Source of the DNA: Pseudomonadota bacterium
GTDB taxonomy: Bacteria; Pseudomonadota; Alphaproteobacteria; Rhizobiales; Devosiaceae
Length of the DNA stretch: 24,032 nt
Assembly (NCBI GenBank): GCA_023393475.1
Contig: JAEWLC010000067.1
Location: 1-24,032, forward strand
Direction of reading: 5' to 3'
Of this stretch, positions 16,020 through 22,998 are shown one piece after another. The stretch's first letter is position 1. The number at the start of each line of letters is the position of its first letter. The notes beneath the pieces are model-generated. The model saw only the letters and a program-made list of their open reading frames with translations, was not told the origin of the DNA and made no database searches. Both the position numbers and the translations under genes were made by a program.

Positions 16020-16154
16020 CTAGTTGGCGACGACGAAGAACACCACCAGCGTCAGCACGGCGAACAGGGCCGCAAGATACGGCCACGGCAACAGATGCAG
16101 TTCGTGCTGGGTTTCAAGCGGGTGGTCGAGAGTTTCGTGGCGGATGACAGCCAT
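16020..16154 (-). CDS. 44-aa single-pass membrane protein
   Basis: A short protein begins MAVIRHETLDHPLETQHELH, a polar His-rich head. One hydrophobic helix, WPYLAALFAVLTLVVFFVVA, follows and ends at the C-terminus. GGAG lies 6 bases before the ATG at 16154 on the minus strand. The polar N-terminus with a C-terminal helix resembles small accessory subunits of respiratory complexes in general layout, but there is no sequence match I can name. It is separated from the upstream PaiB gene by about 85 bases on the same strand. Confidence 0.58.
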   Translation of the reverse strand: MAVIRHETLDHPLETQHELHLLPWPYLAALFAVLTLVVFFVVAN

Positions 16155-16239
16155 TGAGAGCTCCAGTCCCTGTGGACCCGACCATGGCAGCCTAACACCG
16201 AACGCGGCGCGCCGAAATATGCGCTGGTAGCGCTTGCGC

Positions 16240-16878
16240 CTAGACGCCGCCGCGTTGCTTGACGAGGTCGCGCATGTCGCCGGCGTGCTGATCGCCCTCG
16301 GCGGCGAGGCCCTCGACGACACCGTGGCGATCGGCCTCCGGGCGGTTCTGGCTCGCCTTGAACTTGCCCTCGAGCGCGGTGATGGCGATCTCGATGCCGA
16401 CGATGCCCTTGAGCTGGGCGGCGATGAAGCTCTCCGGCGCGTCAGAGACCGACCACGGCTTCGCGCGCCGGCCTTCCTGCTGGTCCGTGAGCGCGCTGAC
16501 ATTGGCGAGGAGCCACGCCGCATCCTCGATGATCCGGGCCTTGCCCCGGGCTTGCACGAGCGCGAAATTCCAGGTCGGCACGACCTTGCCGTCGATCGCC
16601 TTCTGCGCATACCAGCTCGGCGTGATGTAGTGCTCGGCGCCCTGGAAGACGACGAGCGCGTCGGGGCTATCTGCCAGCGCCTGCCACTGCGCGTTGCCGC
16701 GCGAGAGGTGCGCCCTCAGCGTGCCGAACTCGCCTTCCTCCGGATAAAGCGTGAAGGGGATCGGGTTGGCGAGCAGCCCCGCCGCGCCGCCCGAAACGAG
16801 GAGCCCCAGCGGATGCGCGGCGATGAACGCCTGCTGCGTCGCGGTGTCGGTCTCGCGAAAGGCTGGGGGCTGGTACAT
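16240..16878 (-). CDS. FMN-binding negative transcriptional regulator, PaiB type
   Basis: This 212-aa protein begins MYQPPAFRETDTATQQAFIA, the standard opening of PaiB-family proteins. It continues with LANPIPFTLY, GTLRAHLSRGNAQW, VVFQGAEHYITPSWYAQKA and VPTWNFALVQARG. These segments make the split-barrel FMN-binding fold. In Bacillus subtilis PaiB represses sporulation and degradative enzymes; in most proteobacteria its role is unknown. The C-terminal KFKASQNRPEADRHGVVEGL is also typical. The start at 16878 has GGGAGA 7 bases upstream. It is the last gene of a leftward group after the GyrI-like gene (61-base gap), so it may be co-transcribed. Confidence 0.93.
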   Translation of the reverse strand: MYQPPAFRETDTATQQAFIAAHPLGLLVSGGAAGLLANPIPFTLYPEEGEFGTLRAHLSRGNAQWQALADSPDALVVFQGAEHYITPSWYAQKAIDGKVVPTWNFALVQARGKARIIEDAAWLLANVSALTDQQEGRRAKPWSVSDAPESFIAAQLKGIVGIEIAITALEGKFKASQNRPEADRHGVVEGLAAEGDQHAGDMRDLVKQRGGV

Positions 16879-16939
16879 GGCAGGGTCTCCCGGACGTCGT
16901 GGGCAGATGCCCGATGCGGACTGAACCGCCGCTGAATGC

Positions 16940-17383
16940 TCAGGCGAGGCGCAATGGTGCGGGTTCGAGCGCCACATGCAGTTCGTGCCGGCCCGGTGGC
17001 AGGCCGGGCAGGTAGCCGAAATCGAGCTTGTAGTCCGTCGCCTTCAACCCGGCGACGGCGGCATGGGCATAGAGCTTTTCGAAGCCGGCGGCGATGTCGG
17101 CCAGCGGGCCGTCGTGGTGGAGGCGCAGGTAGCGCTGGGCGGGAATGGTGATCTTCACCATGCCCGGCGGCACCTCGGTCTTGTTGGCCGCGAGATAGCC
17201 GACCAGTTCGCGATAGACGCCGTTCTCGCGCGAGATCGAGACTTCGAGAAAGCTCGTCGCGCCGGTGTCGGTTTCAAAGAGCCGCGTCCACGCCGCCGGG
17301 ATTGCCTGGGGCAACTCGTTCCAGCGGGCTTCGACGAGGACGCCGATGGCAACCATTTCGGGCAGCTCGATGGTTTCGATCAC
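16940..17383 (-). CDS. GyrI-like/AraC-type effector-binding domain protein
   Basis: This 147-aa protein starts at GTG (17383), which overlaps the GMC oxidoreductase stop codon in a GTGA tetranucleotide, a strong sign of translational coupling. It begins with IETIELPEMVAIGVLVEARW and has EVSISRENGVYRELVGYLA, VPPGMVKITIPAQRYLRLHH and GPLADIAAGFEKLYAHAA. This alternating pattern is that of the GyrI-like small-molecule-binding (SOUL/SHS2 duplicated) fold. No DNA-binding domain is attached, so it is a stand-alone ligand-binding protein or enzyme. Coupling implies that it handles the substrate or product of the GMC enzyme. Confidence 0.82.
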   Translation of the reverse strand: MIETIELPEMVAIGVLVEARWNELPQAIPAAWTRLFETDTGATSFLEVSISRENGVYRELVGYLAANKTEVPPGMVKITIPAQRYLRLHHDGPLADIAAGFEKLYAHAAVAGLKATDYKLDFGYLPGLPPGRHELHVALEPAPLRLA

Positions 17384-19005
17384 TTGCCGTGGTCCCCGGC
17401 GATGAGGCTGGCCGCTTTCGAGCCGATCGCCATGGCGATGGCATTGGTGTTGGCCGAGGGGATGGCGGGGATGATCGAGCAATCGATGACGCGGAGGTTC
17501 TCGACCCCGCGCACCCGGAGGCGGGCATCGACCACGGCCATCGGATCGTCGTCGCGGCCCATCTTGAGCGAGCCCGAGGGGTGGTAGTTGGTCTTCACCG
17601 TCTCCTGCGCGAAACGGGTCAGGCCGACCATGTCGTCGACATCCTCGCCGGGGAGGATTTCCTCGCGGATCTTGGAGACAAACGGCTCCGTCTTGAGGAT
17701 CTTTCGGGCGTAGCGCATCGAGGCCAGCGTCAGGCGCAGGTCCTCGGGATCGCCGAAGAAGTTGCAGTTGACCAGGGGCTGCGCCGCCGGATCGGCGGAG
17801 CGGAGCCGCACCGTGCCGCGCGCCTTGGGGCGGAGCAGGCACGAGGTGAAGGTGACGCCCCAGGTCGGCTTGGCTTTCGACACGTCGCGATCCTGGTAGA
17901 CGATCGGCGCGCAGTAGAGCTGGATCGTCGGCCGGTCGCCGCCGTCGGGATCGTAGAACAGGCAGGATTCGATGCCGGTGGTGGTCACGGGGCCCGAGTT
18001 GAACAGGATGTACTGCAGGCCATTGCGGATCATCGGCCAGCCCCGGTCCTGGCCGAAATAGCCGGATTTGGCCTTGGTGGTGGCGATGATCGGGACCTCG
18101 TGATGGTCCATGAGGTTCTCGCCGACGCCGGGCAGGTCGGCGATGACCGGGATCTGGAAATCGTCGAGATGTTCGGCCGGGCCGATGCCGGAGAGCATCA
18201 GGAGCTTGGCCGAATTGTAGGTGCCGGCGCCGACCAGCACCTCGCGCTCGGCCCGCGCTTCGTGCGGATCGCCATTGCGGGTATAGGCGATGCCCACGGC
18301 CTTGCCGTTCTCGATGATGATCTTGTCGACTCGTGCCTCGGTGACAATGGTCAGCCGTTTGTCGCGGCGCAGCGGATCGAGGAACGCAATCTTGGTGTCC
18401 GAGCGGCGGCGGTAGCGGCCCCACTGGCCGTAGGTGTGCTGCATGATGCCCACACCGTTCTGCCGCTCGCCGTTGAAGTCCGGGTTGTAGCGGTGGCCCA
18501 GCCCCTGCACGGCGAGGAGGAAATCCTCGGTGGTATCGGAGATATGGCCGGGCTCGGCGACGCGCAGGCGCCCGCCGATGCCGTGATAGCGGTTGTTGAA
18601 GCGCGCGTTGTGCTCGAGCGAGGTCCAGTGCGGGAGCAAGTCCTCGTAGCTCCAGTCCTCGGAATTGCCCAAGCCGGCGGCCCAGCCGTCATAGTCTTCC
18701 TTCTGGCCACGCATATAGACCATGGCGTTGACGGCGCTGCCGCCGCCCAGCGCCTTCGCCACCGGTACGATAGGCGCGCGGCCACCCAGTTGCGGCTGCG
18801 GCACCGTGCGGTGCATCTCGAGGAAGGTGTCCTTGCCGAGGTACTTCATGTAGCCCGCCGGCATGCCCATGATGGCATTGGTGCTGCGCGGGCCTCGCTC
18901 GACGATCAGCACCGAACAGCCGAACTCGGAGACGAGGCGCATGGCTGCGACGGAGGCCGCCGAGCCCCCGCCGCAAATGATGAAATCGAAACTGCGCTCG
19001 GCCAT
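17380..19005 (-). CDS. GMC-family FAD-dependent oxidoreductase (choline-dehydrogenase-like)
   Basis: This 541-aa flavoenzyme oxidises an alcohol substrate. The N-terminal FAD loop is FDFIICGGGSAASVAAMRLV, with GGGSAAS instead of the usual GAGSAGC. The GMC signatures are VAKALGGGSAVNAMVYMRG and LVGAGTYNSAKLLMLSGIGP. Near the C-terminus are NYHPSGSLKMG, with the catalytic His, and SANTNAIAMAIGSKAA, with Asn in the second active-site position. Length is normal. The ATG at 19005 has GGGAGA 7 bases upstream. It lies 57 bases after the SnoaL-like gene and overlaps the GyrI-like gene by 4. No betaine or choline genes are nearby, so the substrate stays open. Confidence 0.93.
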   Translation of the reverse strand: MAERSFDFIICGGGSAASVAAMRLVSEFGCSVLIVERGPRSTNAIMGMPAGYMKYLGKDTFLEMHRTVPQPQLGGRAPIVPVAKALGGGSAVNAMVYMRGQKEDYDGWAAGLGNSEDWSYEDLLPHWTSLEHNARFNNRYHGIGGRLRVAEPGHISDTTEDFLLAVQGLGHRYNPDFNGERQNGVGIMQHTYGQWGRYRRRSDTKIAFLDPLRRDKRLTIVTEARVDKIIIENGKAVGIAYTRNGDPHEARAEREVLVGAGTYNSAKLLMLSGIGPAEHLDDFQIPVIADLPGVGENLMDHHEVPIIATTKAKSGYFGQDRGWPMIRNGLQYILFNSGPVTTTGIESCLFYDPDGGDRPTIQLYCAPIVYQDRDVSKAKPTWGVTFTSCLLRPKARGTVRLRSADPAAQPLVNCNFFGDPEDLRLTLASMRYARKILKTEPFVSKIREEILPGEDVDDMVGLTRFAQETVKTNYHPSGSLKMGRDDDPMAVVDARLRVRGVENLRVIDCSIIPAIPSANTNAIAMAIGSKAASLIAGDHGK

Positions 19006-19062
19006 CCAATAGTCTCCCGGACTGCCCTGTTTAGCGGGCCGGCCCGGGCTTGTGTAGCTATC

Positions 19063-19581
19063 CTATTGTGCTGCCGCGATCGGCAGGGCGCCGCGGGCGA
19101 AGAGGTAGCTCATCCAGTCTTCGACGTGCCAGCTCTGGGCCAGCTTGCCGTCGGCATCGAACTGGTGGATGTCGATGGTCTGGAACGTCACCGGCGTTTC
19201 GGACGGCGCGATGCCGAGGAAGGGTGCCAACTGCACCGCGGTGACGAGGCTGCGCACCACCACCTTGTCACCGGTGGCGACGACGTCCTGGGTTTCGAAC
19301 TGGTACTGGCTGAACGCCATGCCGAGGCCTTCGACCGTCGGCTTGAAGCCGTCGGGGCCGGTAGGCGTGCCCGGTGCGGACGGGTTGTTGCTCCAGCCGG
19401 CGGCGACGGCGCATTCGACGAGGGCGACATTCTTGCTGCTCATCGCATCGTAGAAAGCGCGCACGGCCGGGTATTCGGCGAGCGCCGCGGTACCCTCGGT
19501 GGTGGCGCTGCAATCCTGCGCCAGGGCTCCAGTGGTGAGCAGCGCCAGCGCTGCCGTCGCGGCCATCAATAGTTTCTGCAC
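19063..19581 (-). CDS. Exported SnoaL/NTF2-like protein
   Basis: This 172-aa protein has a signal peptide MQKLLMAATAALALLTTGALA and an NTF2-like (SnoaL-type ester cyclase) domain. The domain includes VRAFYDAMSSKNVALVECAV, a VEGLGMAFSQYQFETQDVVA strand region, and FQTIDIHQFDADGKLAQSWH followed by VEDW. Such domains act as polyketide cyclases, isomerases or simple ligand binders. The start codon is GTG (19581), with GGGAG 6 bases upstream on the minus strand. It probably forms an operon with the downstream GMC oxidoreductase. Its location in the periplasm while the GMC enzyme lacks a signal peptide is a point to note. Function beyond the fold is unknown. Confidence 0.85.
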   Translation of the reverse strand: MQKLLMAATAALALLTTGALAQDCSATTEGTAALAEYPAVRAFYDAMSSKNVALVECAVAAGWSNNPSAPGTPTGPDGFKPTVEGLGMAFSQYQFETQDVVATGDKVVVRSLVTAVQLAPFLGIAPSETPVTFQTIDIHQFDADGKLAQSWHVEDWMSYLFARGALPIAAAQ

Positions 19582-19711
19582 GTATCTCTCCCTTGTCCAG
19601 TAGGGGGAAAGCTGGGGTGCGGCCTCGGGCTCTGCGAGGGGAGCAAAGCCAATCTACGTCATTCGGCAGTCAAATGACGGGGCGCGGCTGGCGGGAAAGC
19701 GGACGTTCGGC

Positions 19712-20644
19712 TCAGGCAGCGTTGGCCGGCTTGGGCAGGAGGGTGGTTTCGAGGATGGCGCCGTTCTTGACGCATTCCTCGGCGATCTCGGTGGCGAAAT
19801 CGCGCAGCATTTCGCGGTCGAGCACATCGGCATTGCGCACCACCATGGCGATATCGCGATGCACGGTGTCAACGTCTGAAGGTCGGATCTCGGTGAGGCG
19901 CCCAGCGGCAATGTCGTCGGCGACGGCCGAATGGACGAAGAAGCCCACGCCCTCGCCGCGGATGGCGATGCGCCGGGCCGGGCCGGTGGGCAGTTCGACC
20001 GACACCGGCGCGCGGCGGAACAGCGCCAGCGCCGCGTCGGGATAGACCTGCCACCAGTTGATCGAGATGAGCCGGGGCACACGCTTCAGCACGTCCTCCA
20101 TCCGCGGTTCGGGCCCGAGTTCGGCGGCGATTGCGGGCGTCGTCACCATCGGCACGCGCTCGCGCATGACCAGCAGCGGCACGAGGTCGGTGATCAGCGG
20201 ATCGAGGTTCGGCCAGCAGAGGATACCGAGTTCGATCTCGCGCTCGCGCAGCATGGCGGCGATCTGGCTCTGGCGGCCTTCGCTGATGACGACGTCGACC
20301 GAGGGATATTTCGCCTGGAAGCGCAGCAGCGATTCCGTGATCAGCGGCGAGACGAGGCTGCGGAGCGAACCGATGGAGACGCGGCCGCGCTCGACCCGGC
20401 GCAGCGCGTCCTTTGCCTCCTGCGCGGCCGAGAGGATACGGCGCGCATAGGGGAGGAAGGTCATGCCCTGGTCGGTGAGCTGGATGTTGCGGCCGCGATG
20501 GAACAGCGGCACGCCCAGCAGATCCTCGAGCGCCCGCATGCGCATCGACACAGTCGCCTGCGTGACATTGAGCTTGGCCGCCGCCTTGGTGAAGCTCAGG
20601 TCCTGCGCGATGCGGTCGAAGGTTCTGATCTGGTCGAGATCCAT
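19712..20644 (-). CDS. LysR-family transcriptional regulator
   Basis: This 310-aa regulator has an N-terminal HTH in MDLDQIRTFDRIAQDLSFTK with AAAKLNVTQATVSMRMRALE, followed by LGVPLFHRGRNIQLTDQGM. The effector-binding domain starts near VSIGSLRSLVSPLITESLLR and continues with ISEGRQSQIAAMLREREIEL. A Trp pair in LISINWWQVYPDAA lies in the ligand region. It lies directly upstream of, and on the same strand as, the SnoaL-GMC-GyrI-PaiB run, so it may control these genes or be their first member (130-base gap). There is no clear ribosome site at the ATG (20644). Confidence 0.93.
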   Translation of the reverse strand: MDLDQIRTFDRIAQDLSFTKAAAKLNVTQATVSMRMRALEDLLGVPLFHRGRNIQLTDQGMTFLPYARRILSAAQEAKDALRRVERGRVSIGSLRSLVSPLITESLLRFQAKYPSVDVVISEGRQSQIAAMLREREIELGILCWPNLDPLITDLVPLLVMRERVPMVTTPAIAAELGPEPRMEDVLKRVPRLISINWWQVYPDAALALFRRAPVSVELPTGPARRIAIRGEGVGFFVHSAVADDIAAGRLTEIRPSDVDTVHRDIAMVVRNADVLDREMLRDFATEIAEECVKNGAILETTLLPKPANAA

Positions 20645-20772
20645 GGATCAACCCGGCTTATTTCCGATGCCTGCGCGCTGGAGGAAATGCGCAGTGACAT
20701 TGGATAGGCTGATGGATGCGAGGTCAACAGGCTGACGGATCGTCGCTGAACCGATCGACCCTGTCCTCTGCG

Positions 20773-20890
20773 CACCCCTCCCCAACCCTCCCCGTCAAGG
20801 GGAGGGTGCCGGCCGGTGTTTCAGGCTGGAGCGTGCCACAAACTCAGTGCGGCACCTCCCCCTTGACGGGGGAGGTTGGGAGGGGGTGTG
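20773..20890. repeat. Inverted-repeat (MITE/RUP-like) element of about 118 bp
   Basis: Left arm 20773-20810 and right arm 20851-20890 are near reverse complements, both built from a CCTCCCC-(G)TCAA-GGGGAGG type palindrome. Within the left arm 20786-20793 pairs perfectly with 20799-20806. Within the right arm 20855-20862 pairs with 20868-20875. Some 40 bases separate the arms. Elements with CCCTCCCC...GGGGAGGG cores are abundant intergenic repeats in rhizobial-type genomes. The right arm supplies the final codons of trhO, whose stop (20844-20846) lies between the arms. It may also act as a terminator. Confidence 0.75.
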
Positions 20891-21911
20891 ACGCCCGCTC
20901 GGCGCCTGAAGTCTGTAGGGATCGCGAAGCCTCTTTCCGCATGAGCTTTGCCGCCTTGTTGCGCGCTGCCACTTCGGCCGCGTCGTCGCCCAAATGCGCT
21001 TCGCCGCGTACCCGCGCCAGTTCCATCTGGCGTTCGCGCTCCTGGGCGCCCTCGGGAGCTGCTTCGGCACAACTCGGGCACAGCGAGCCGACGGCTTCGT
21101 GCGGCAGCATCGGGTTGCGGCAGGCGCGGCAGAGCAGGGCTTCGCCTTCCCTGAGGCCGCGGCCGACCGACACGCGCTCGTCGAAGACGAAGCACTCGCC
21201 GTTGAAGCGGCTTTCGGCCTCCGGCACGGCCTCGAGATATTTTAGGATGCCGCCCTTGAGGTGAAACACTTCCTTGAAGCCCTGCGAGAGCATGTAGGCC
21301 GAGGCCTTCTCGCAGCGGATGCCGCCGGTGCAGAACATCGCCACCTTGGGGTGCTTCGCGGGATCGAGCCCGGCGACATAGTCCTTGAACTCGGTGAAGC
21401 TCTGTGTGTGCGGATCCTGTGCGCGGGCGAAGGTGCCGAGCTTCACTTCGTAGTCGTTGCGCGTGTCGATGACGGTGACGTCGTTGCGCTCGATCAGGCC
21501 GTTCCAGTCGCGCGGCTCGACATAGGTGCCGACGATCTTCGACGGATCGGCCTCGGGGGCACGCAGCGTCACGATCTCGGGCTTGAGCCGCACCTTCATC
21601 CTCAGGAACGGCATCTCGGTGGCGGTGGAGAACTTGGCTTCTGCGCCGGTGAGGCGGCCGGCCCAGAGCGGGCTCGTTTCGAACCAGGTCATCAGCGCGT
21701 CGATTGCTTCCGGCCGGCCGGCGACGGTGCCGTTGATGCCCTCGGGCGCGAGGATGAAGGTGCCGCGGATCTTTCGCGCGCAGCAGAACTGGGCGAGCTC
21801 CGGCTTCAGCGCCTCGGCATCGGGCAGCGAGGCGAACTTGTAGAGCGCCAGCACCTTGTATGGTGCGGTGGCTTCAGGCAGGTTGGCGGCGATTTCAAAT
21901 GGCTCGGACAT
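20844..21911 (-). CDS. trhO: tRNA uridine(34) hydroxylase TrhO, rhodanese domain, repeat-derived tail
   Basis: This 355-aa enzyme hydroxylates U34 of certain tRNAs to 5-hydroxyuridine, independently of prephenate. An N-terminal domain with KIRGTFILAPEGINGTVAG and LRMKVRLKPEIVTL is followed by a rhodanese domain. That domain contains VTVIDTRNDYEVKLGTF and the active-site loop MFCTGGIRCEKASAYM (Cys194, Cys200). After it comes a cysteine-rich part (CRACRNPM...LCPSCAE) that may bind zinc. The last 15 residues (341-355, SHPLPTSPVKGEVPH) are encoded by the right arm and inner spacer of an inverted-repeat element, so the natural C-terminus has been replaced or extended. The start at 21911 is the one matching the family; an ATG at 21929 is possible. 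Confidence 0.93.
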   Translation of the reverse strand: MSEPFEIAANLPEATAPYKVLALYKFASLPDAEALKPELAQFCCARKIRGTFILAPEGINGTVAGRPEAIDALMTWFETSPLWAGRLTGAEAKFSTATEMPFLRMKVRLKPEIVTLRAPEADPSKIVGTYVEPRDWNGLIERNDVTVIDTRNDYEVKLGTFARAQDPHTQSFTEFKDYVAGLDPAKHPKVAMFCTGGIRCEKASAYMLSQGFKEVFHLKGGILKYLEAVPEAESRFNGECFVFDERVSVGRGLREGEALLCRACRNPMLPHEAVGSLCPSCAEAAPEGAQERERQMELARVRGEAHLGDDAAEVAARNKAAKLMRKEASRSLQTSGAERASHPLPTSPVKGEVPH

Positions 21912-21972
21912 TTGCGGCGGGTGTAGCATTCACCCGCGCCACCGGGCAATTCGCATACACGTGGAGGACGAA

Positions 21973-22998
21973 ATGACCTATCGGGCCAGCGACGCTCGCT
22001 ATGGCGGGATGCAGTATCGGAAGACCGGCAAGTGGGGTCTGAAGCTCCCGGTGATCAGCCTCGGGCTGTGGCAGAACTTTGGTGGCACCCGCGATTACCC
22101 GTCGGCGCTGGAAATCCTCAGCTACGCCTTCGACAAGGGCGTCACCCATTTCGACCTCGCCAACAATTACGGCCCCCCGCCGGGCTCTGCCGAAGAGCTG
22201 TTCGGCGATGTGATGGCGCGCGACTTCCGCCCCTATCGCGACGAGATGATCATCTCGTCCAAGGCCGGCTACCTGATGTGGGACGGTCCCTATGGCGAGT
22301 GGGGCAGCAAGAAATACGTGATCGCCTCGGCCGAGCAGAGCCTCAAGCGCCTGGGGCTCGACTATGTCGATATCTTCTACTCGCACCGCTACGACCCCAA
22401 CACGCCGCTCGAGGAAACGATGGGCGCGCTGGCCCAGCTGCACCGGCAGGGAAAGGCGCTCTATGTCGGGATTTCGAGCTATCCCGAGAAGCAGACCCGC
22501 GAGGCGCACCGCATCCTCAATGAGATGGGCGTGCCCTGCATCATCCACCAGCCGAGCTACTCGATCCTCAATCGCTGGATCGAGGACGACAACACGATCG
22601 ACGCCTGCGGTGAGCTCGGCATCGGCGTGATCGCCTTCTCGCCGCTGCACCAGGGGATTTTGTCGGGCAAGTACAACAAGCTCGCCGGCAATCTCGAGGG
22701 CACCCGTGCCTCGGAGAACTACTCGCTCAATGCCAACCGGCTCGAGCCGCGTATTCTGGAAGCGGTCGAAAAGCTGGGCGATATCGCCAAGGCGCGGAAG
22801 CAGACCATGGTGCAGCTGGCGTTGAGCTGGGTGTTGCGGCGCAAGGAAATGACCTCCGCCCTGATCGGCGTGCGCACGCTCGAGCAGCTCAAGGACTGCC
22901 TCGGCGTGCTCGACAATCTGGAATTGTCCGCCGAGGAAATCGCGGCGATCGACGCAGCGAGCAAGGGCGGGCTGGTGGATAGCCGGCCGATCAAGTGA
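21973..22998 (+). CDS. Aldo/keto reductase, YghZ/L-glyceraldehyde-3-phosphate-reductase type
   Basis: This 341-aa NADPH-dependent reductase shows the family tetrad. Asp61 and Tyr66 are in HFDLANNYGPPPGSAEE, Lys97 in IISSKAGYLMWDGPYG, and His138 in DYVDIFYSHRYDPNTP. The GPPPGSAEE, WDGPYGEWGSKKY and YSHRYDPNTPLEETMGAL segments are characteristic of the YghZ/Gpr group (AKR14-like), which reduce L-glyceraldehyde 3-phosphate and methylglyoxal. The C-terminal cofactor region is LSWVLRRKEMTSALIGVRTL. GGAGGA precedes the ATG at 21973. It is divergent from trhO (61-bp gap), and its last 8 bases overlap the convergent O-antigen ligase-type gene. The specific substrate is inferred from the subfamily. 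Confidence 0.93.
   Translation: MTYRASDARYGGMQYRKTGKWGLKLPVISLGLWQNFGGTRDYPSALEILSYAFDKGVTHFDLANNYGPPPGSAEELFGDVMARDFRPYRDEMIISSKAGYLMWDGPYGEWGSKKYVIASAEQSLKRLGLDYVDIFYSHRYDPNTPLEETMGALAQLHRQGKALYVGISSYPEKQTREAHRILNEMGVPCIIHQPSYSILNRWIEDDNTIDACGELGIGVIAFSPLHQGILSGKYNKLAGNLEGTRASENYSLNANRLEPRILEAVEKLGDIAKARKQTMVQLALSWVLRRKEMTSALIGVRTLEQLKDCLGVLDNLELSAEEIAAIDAASKGGLVDSRPIK

Noticed and set aside
17302..19572. 756-aa open frame on the plus strand
   Set aside because: It lies opposite the GMC oxidoreductase and SnoaL-like genes, which have family motifs and ribosome sites. The translation is low-complexity and has no domain.
20706..20741. Imperfect direct repeat AGGCTGATGGAT/AGGCTGACGGAT upstream of LysR
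   Set aside because: Only 12 bp with a mismatch and no dyad symmetry; too weak to call a site.
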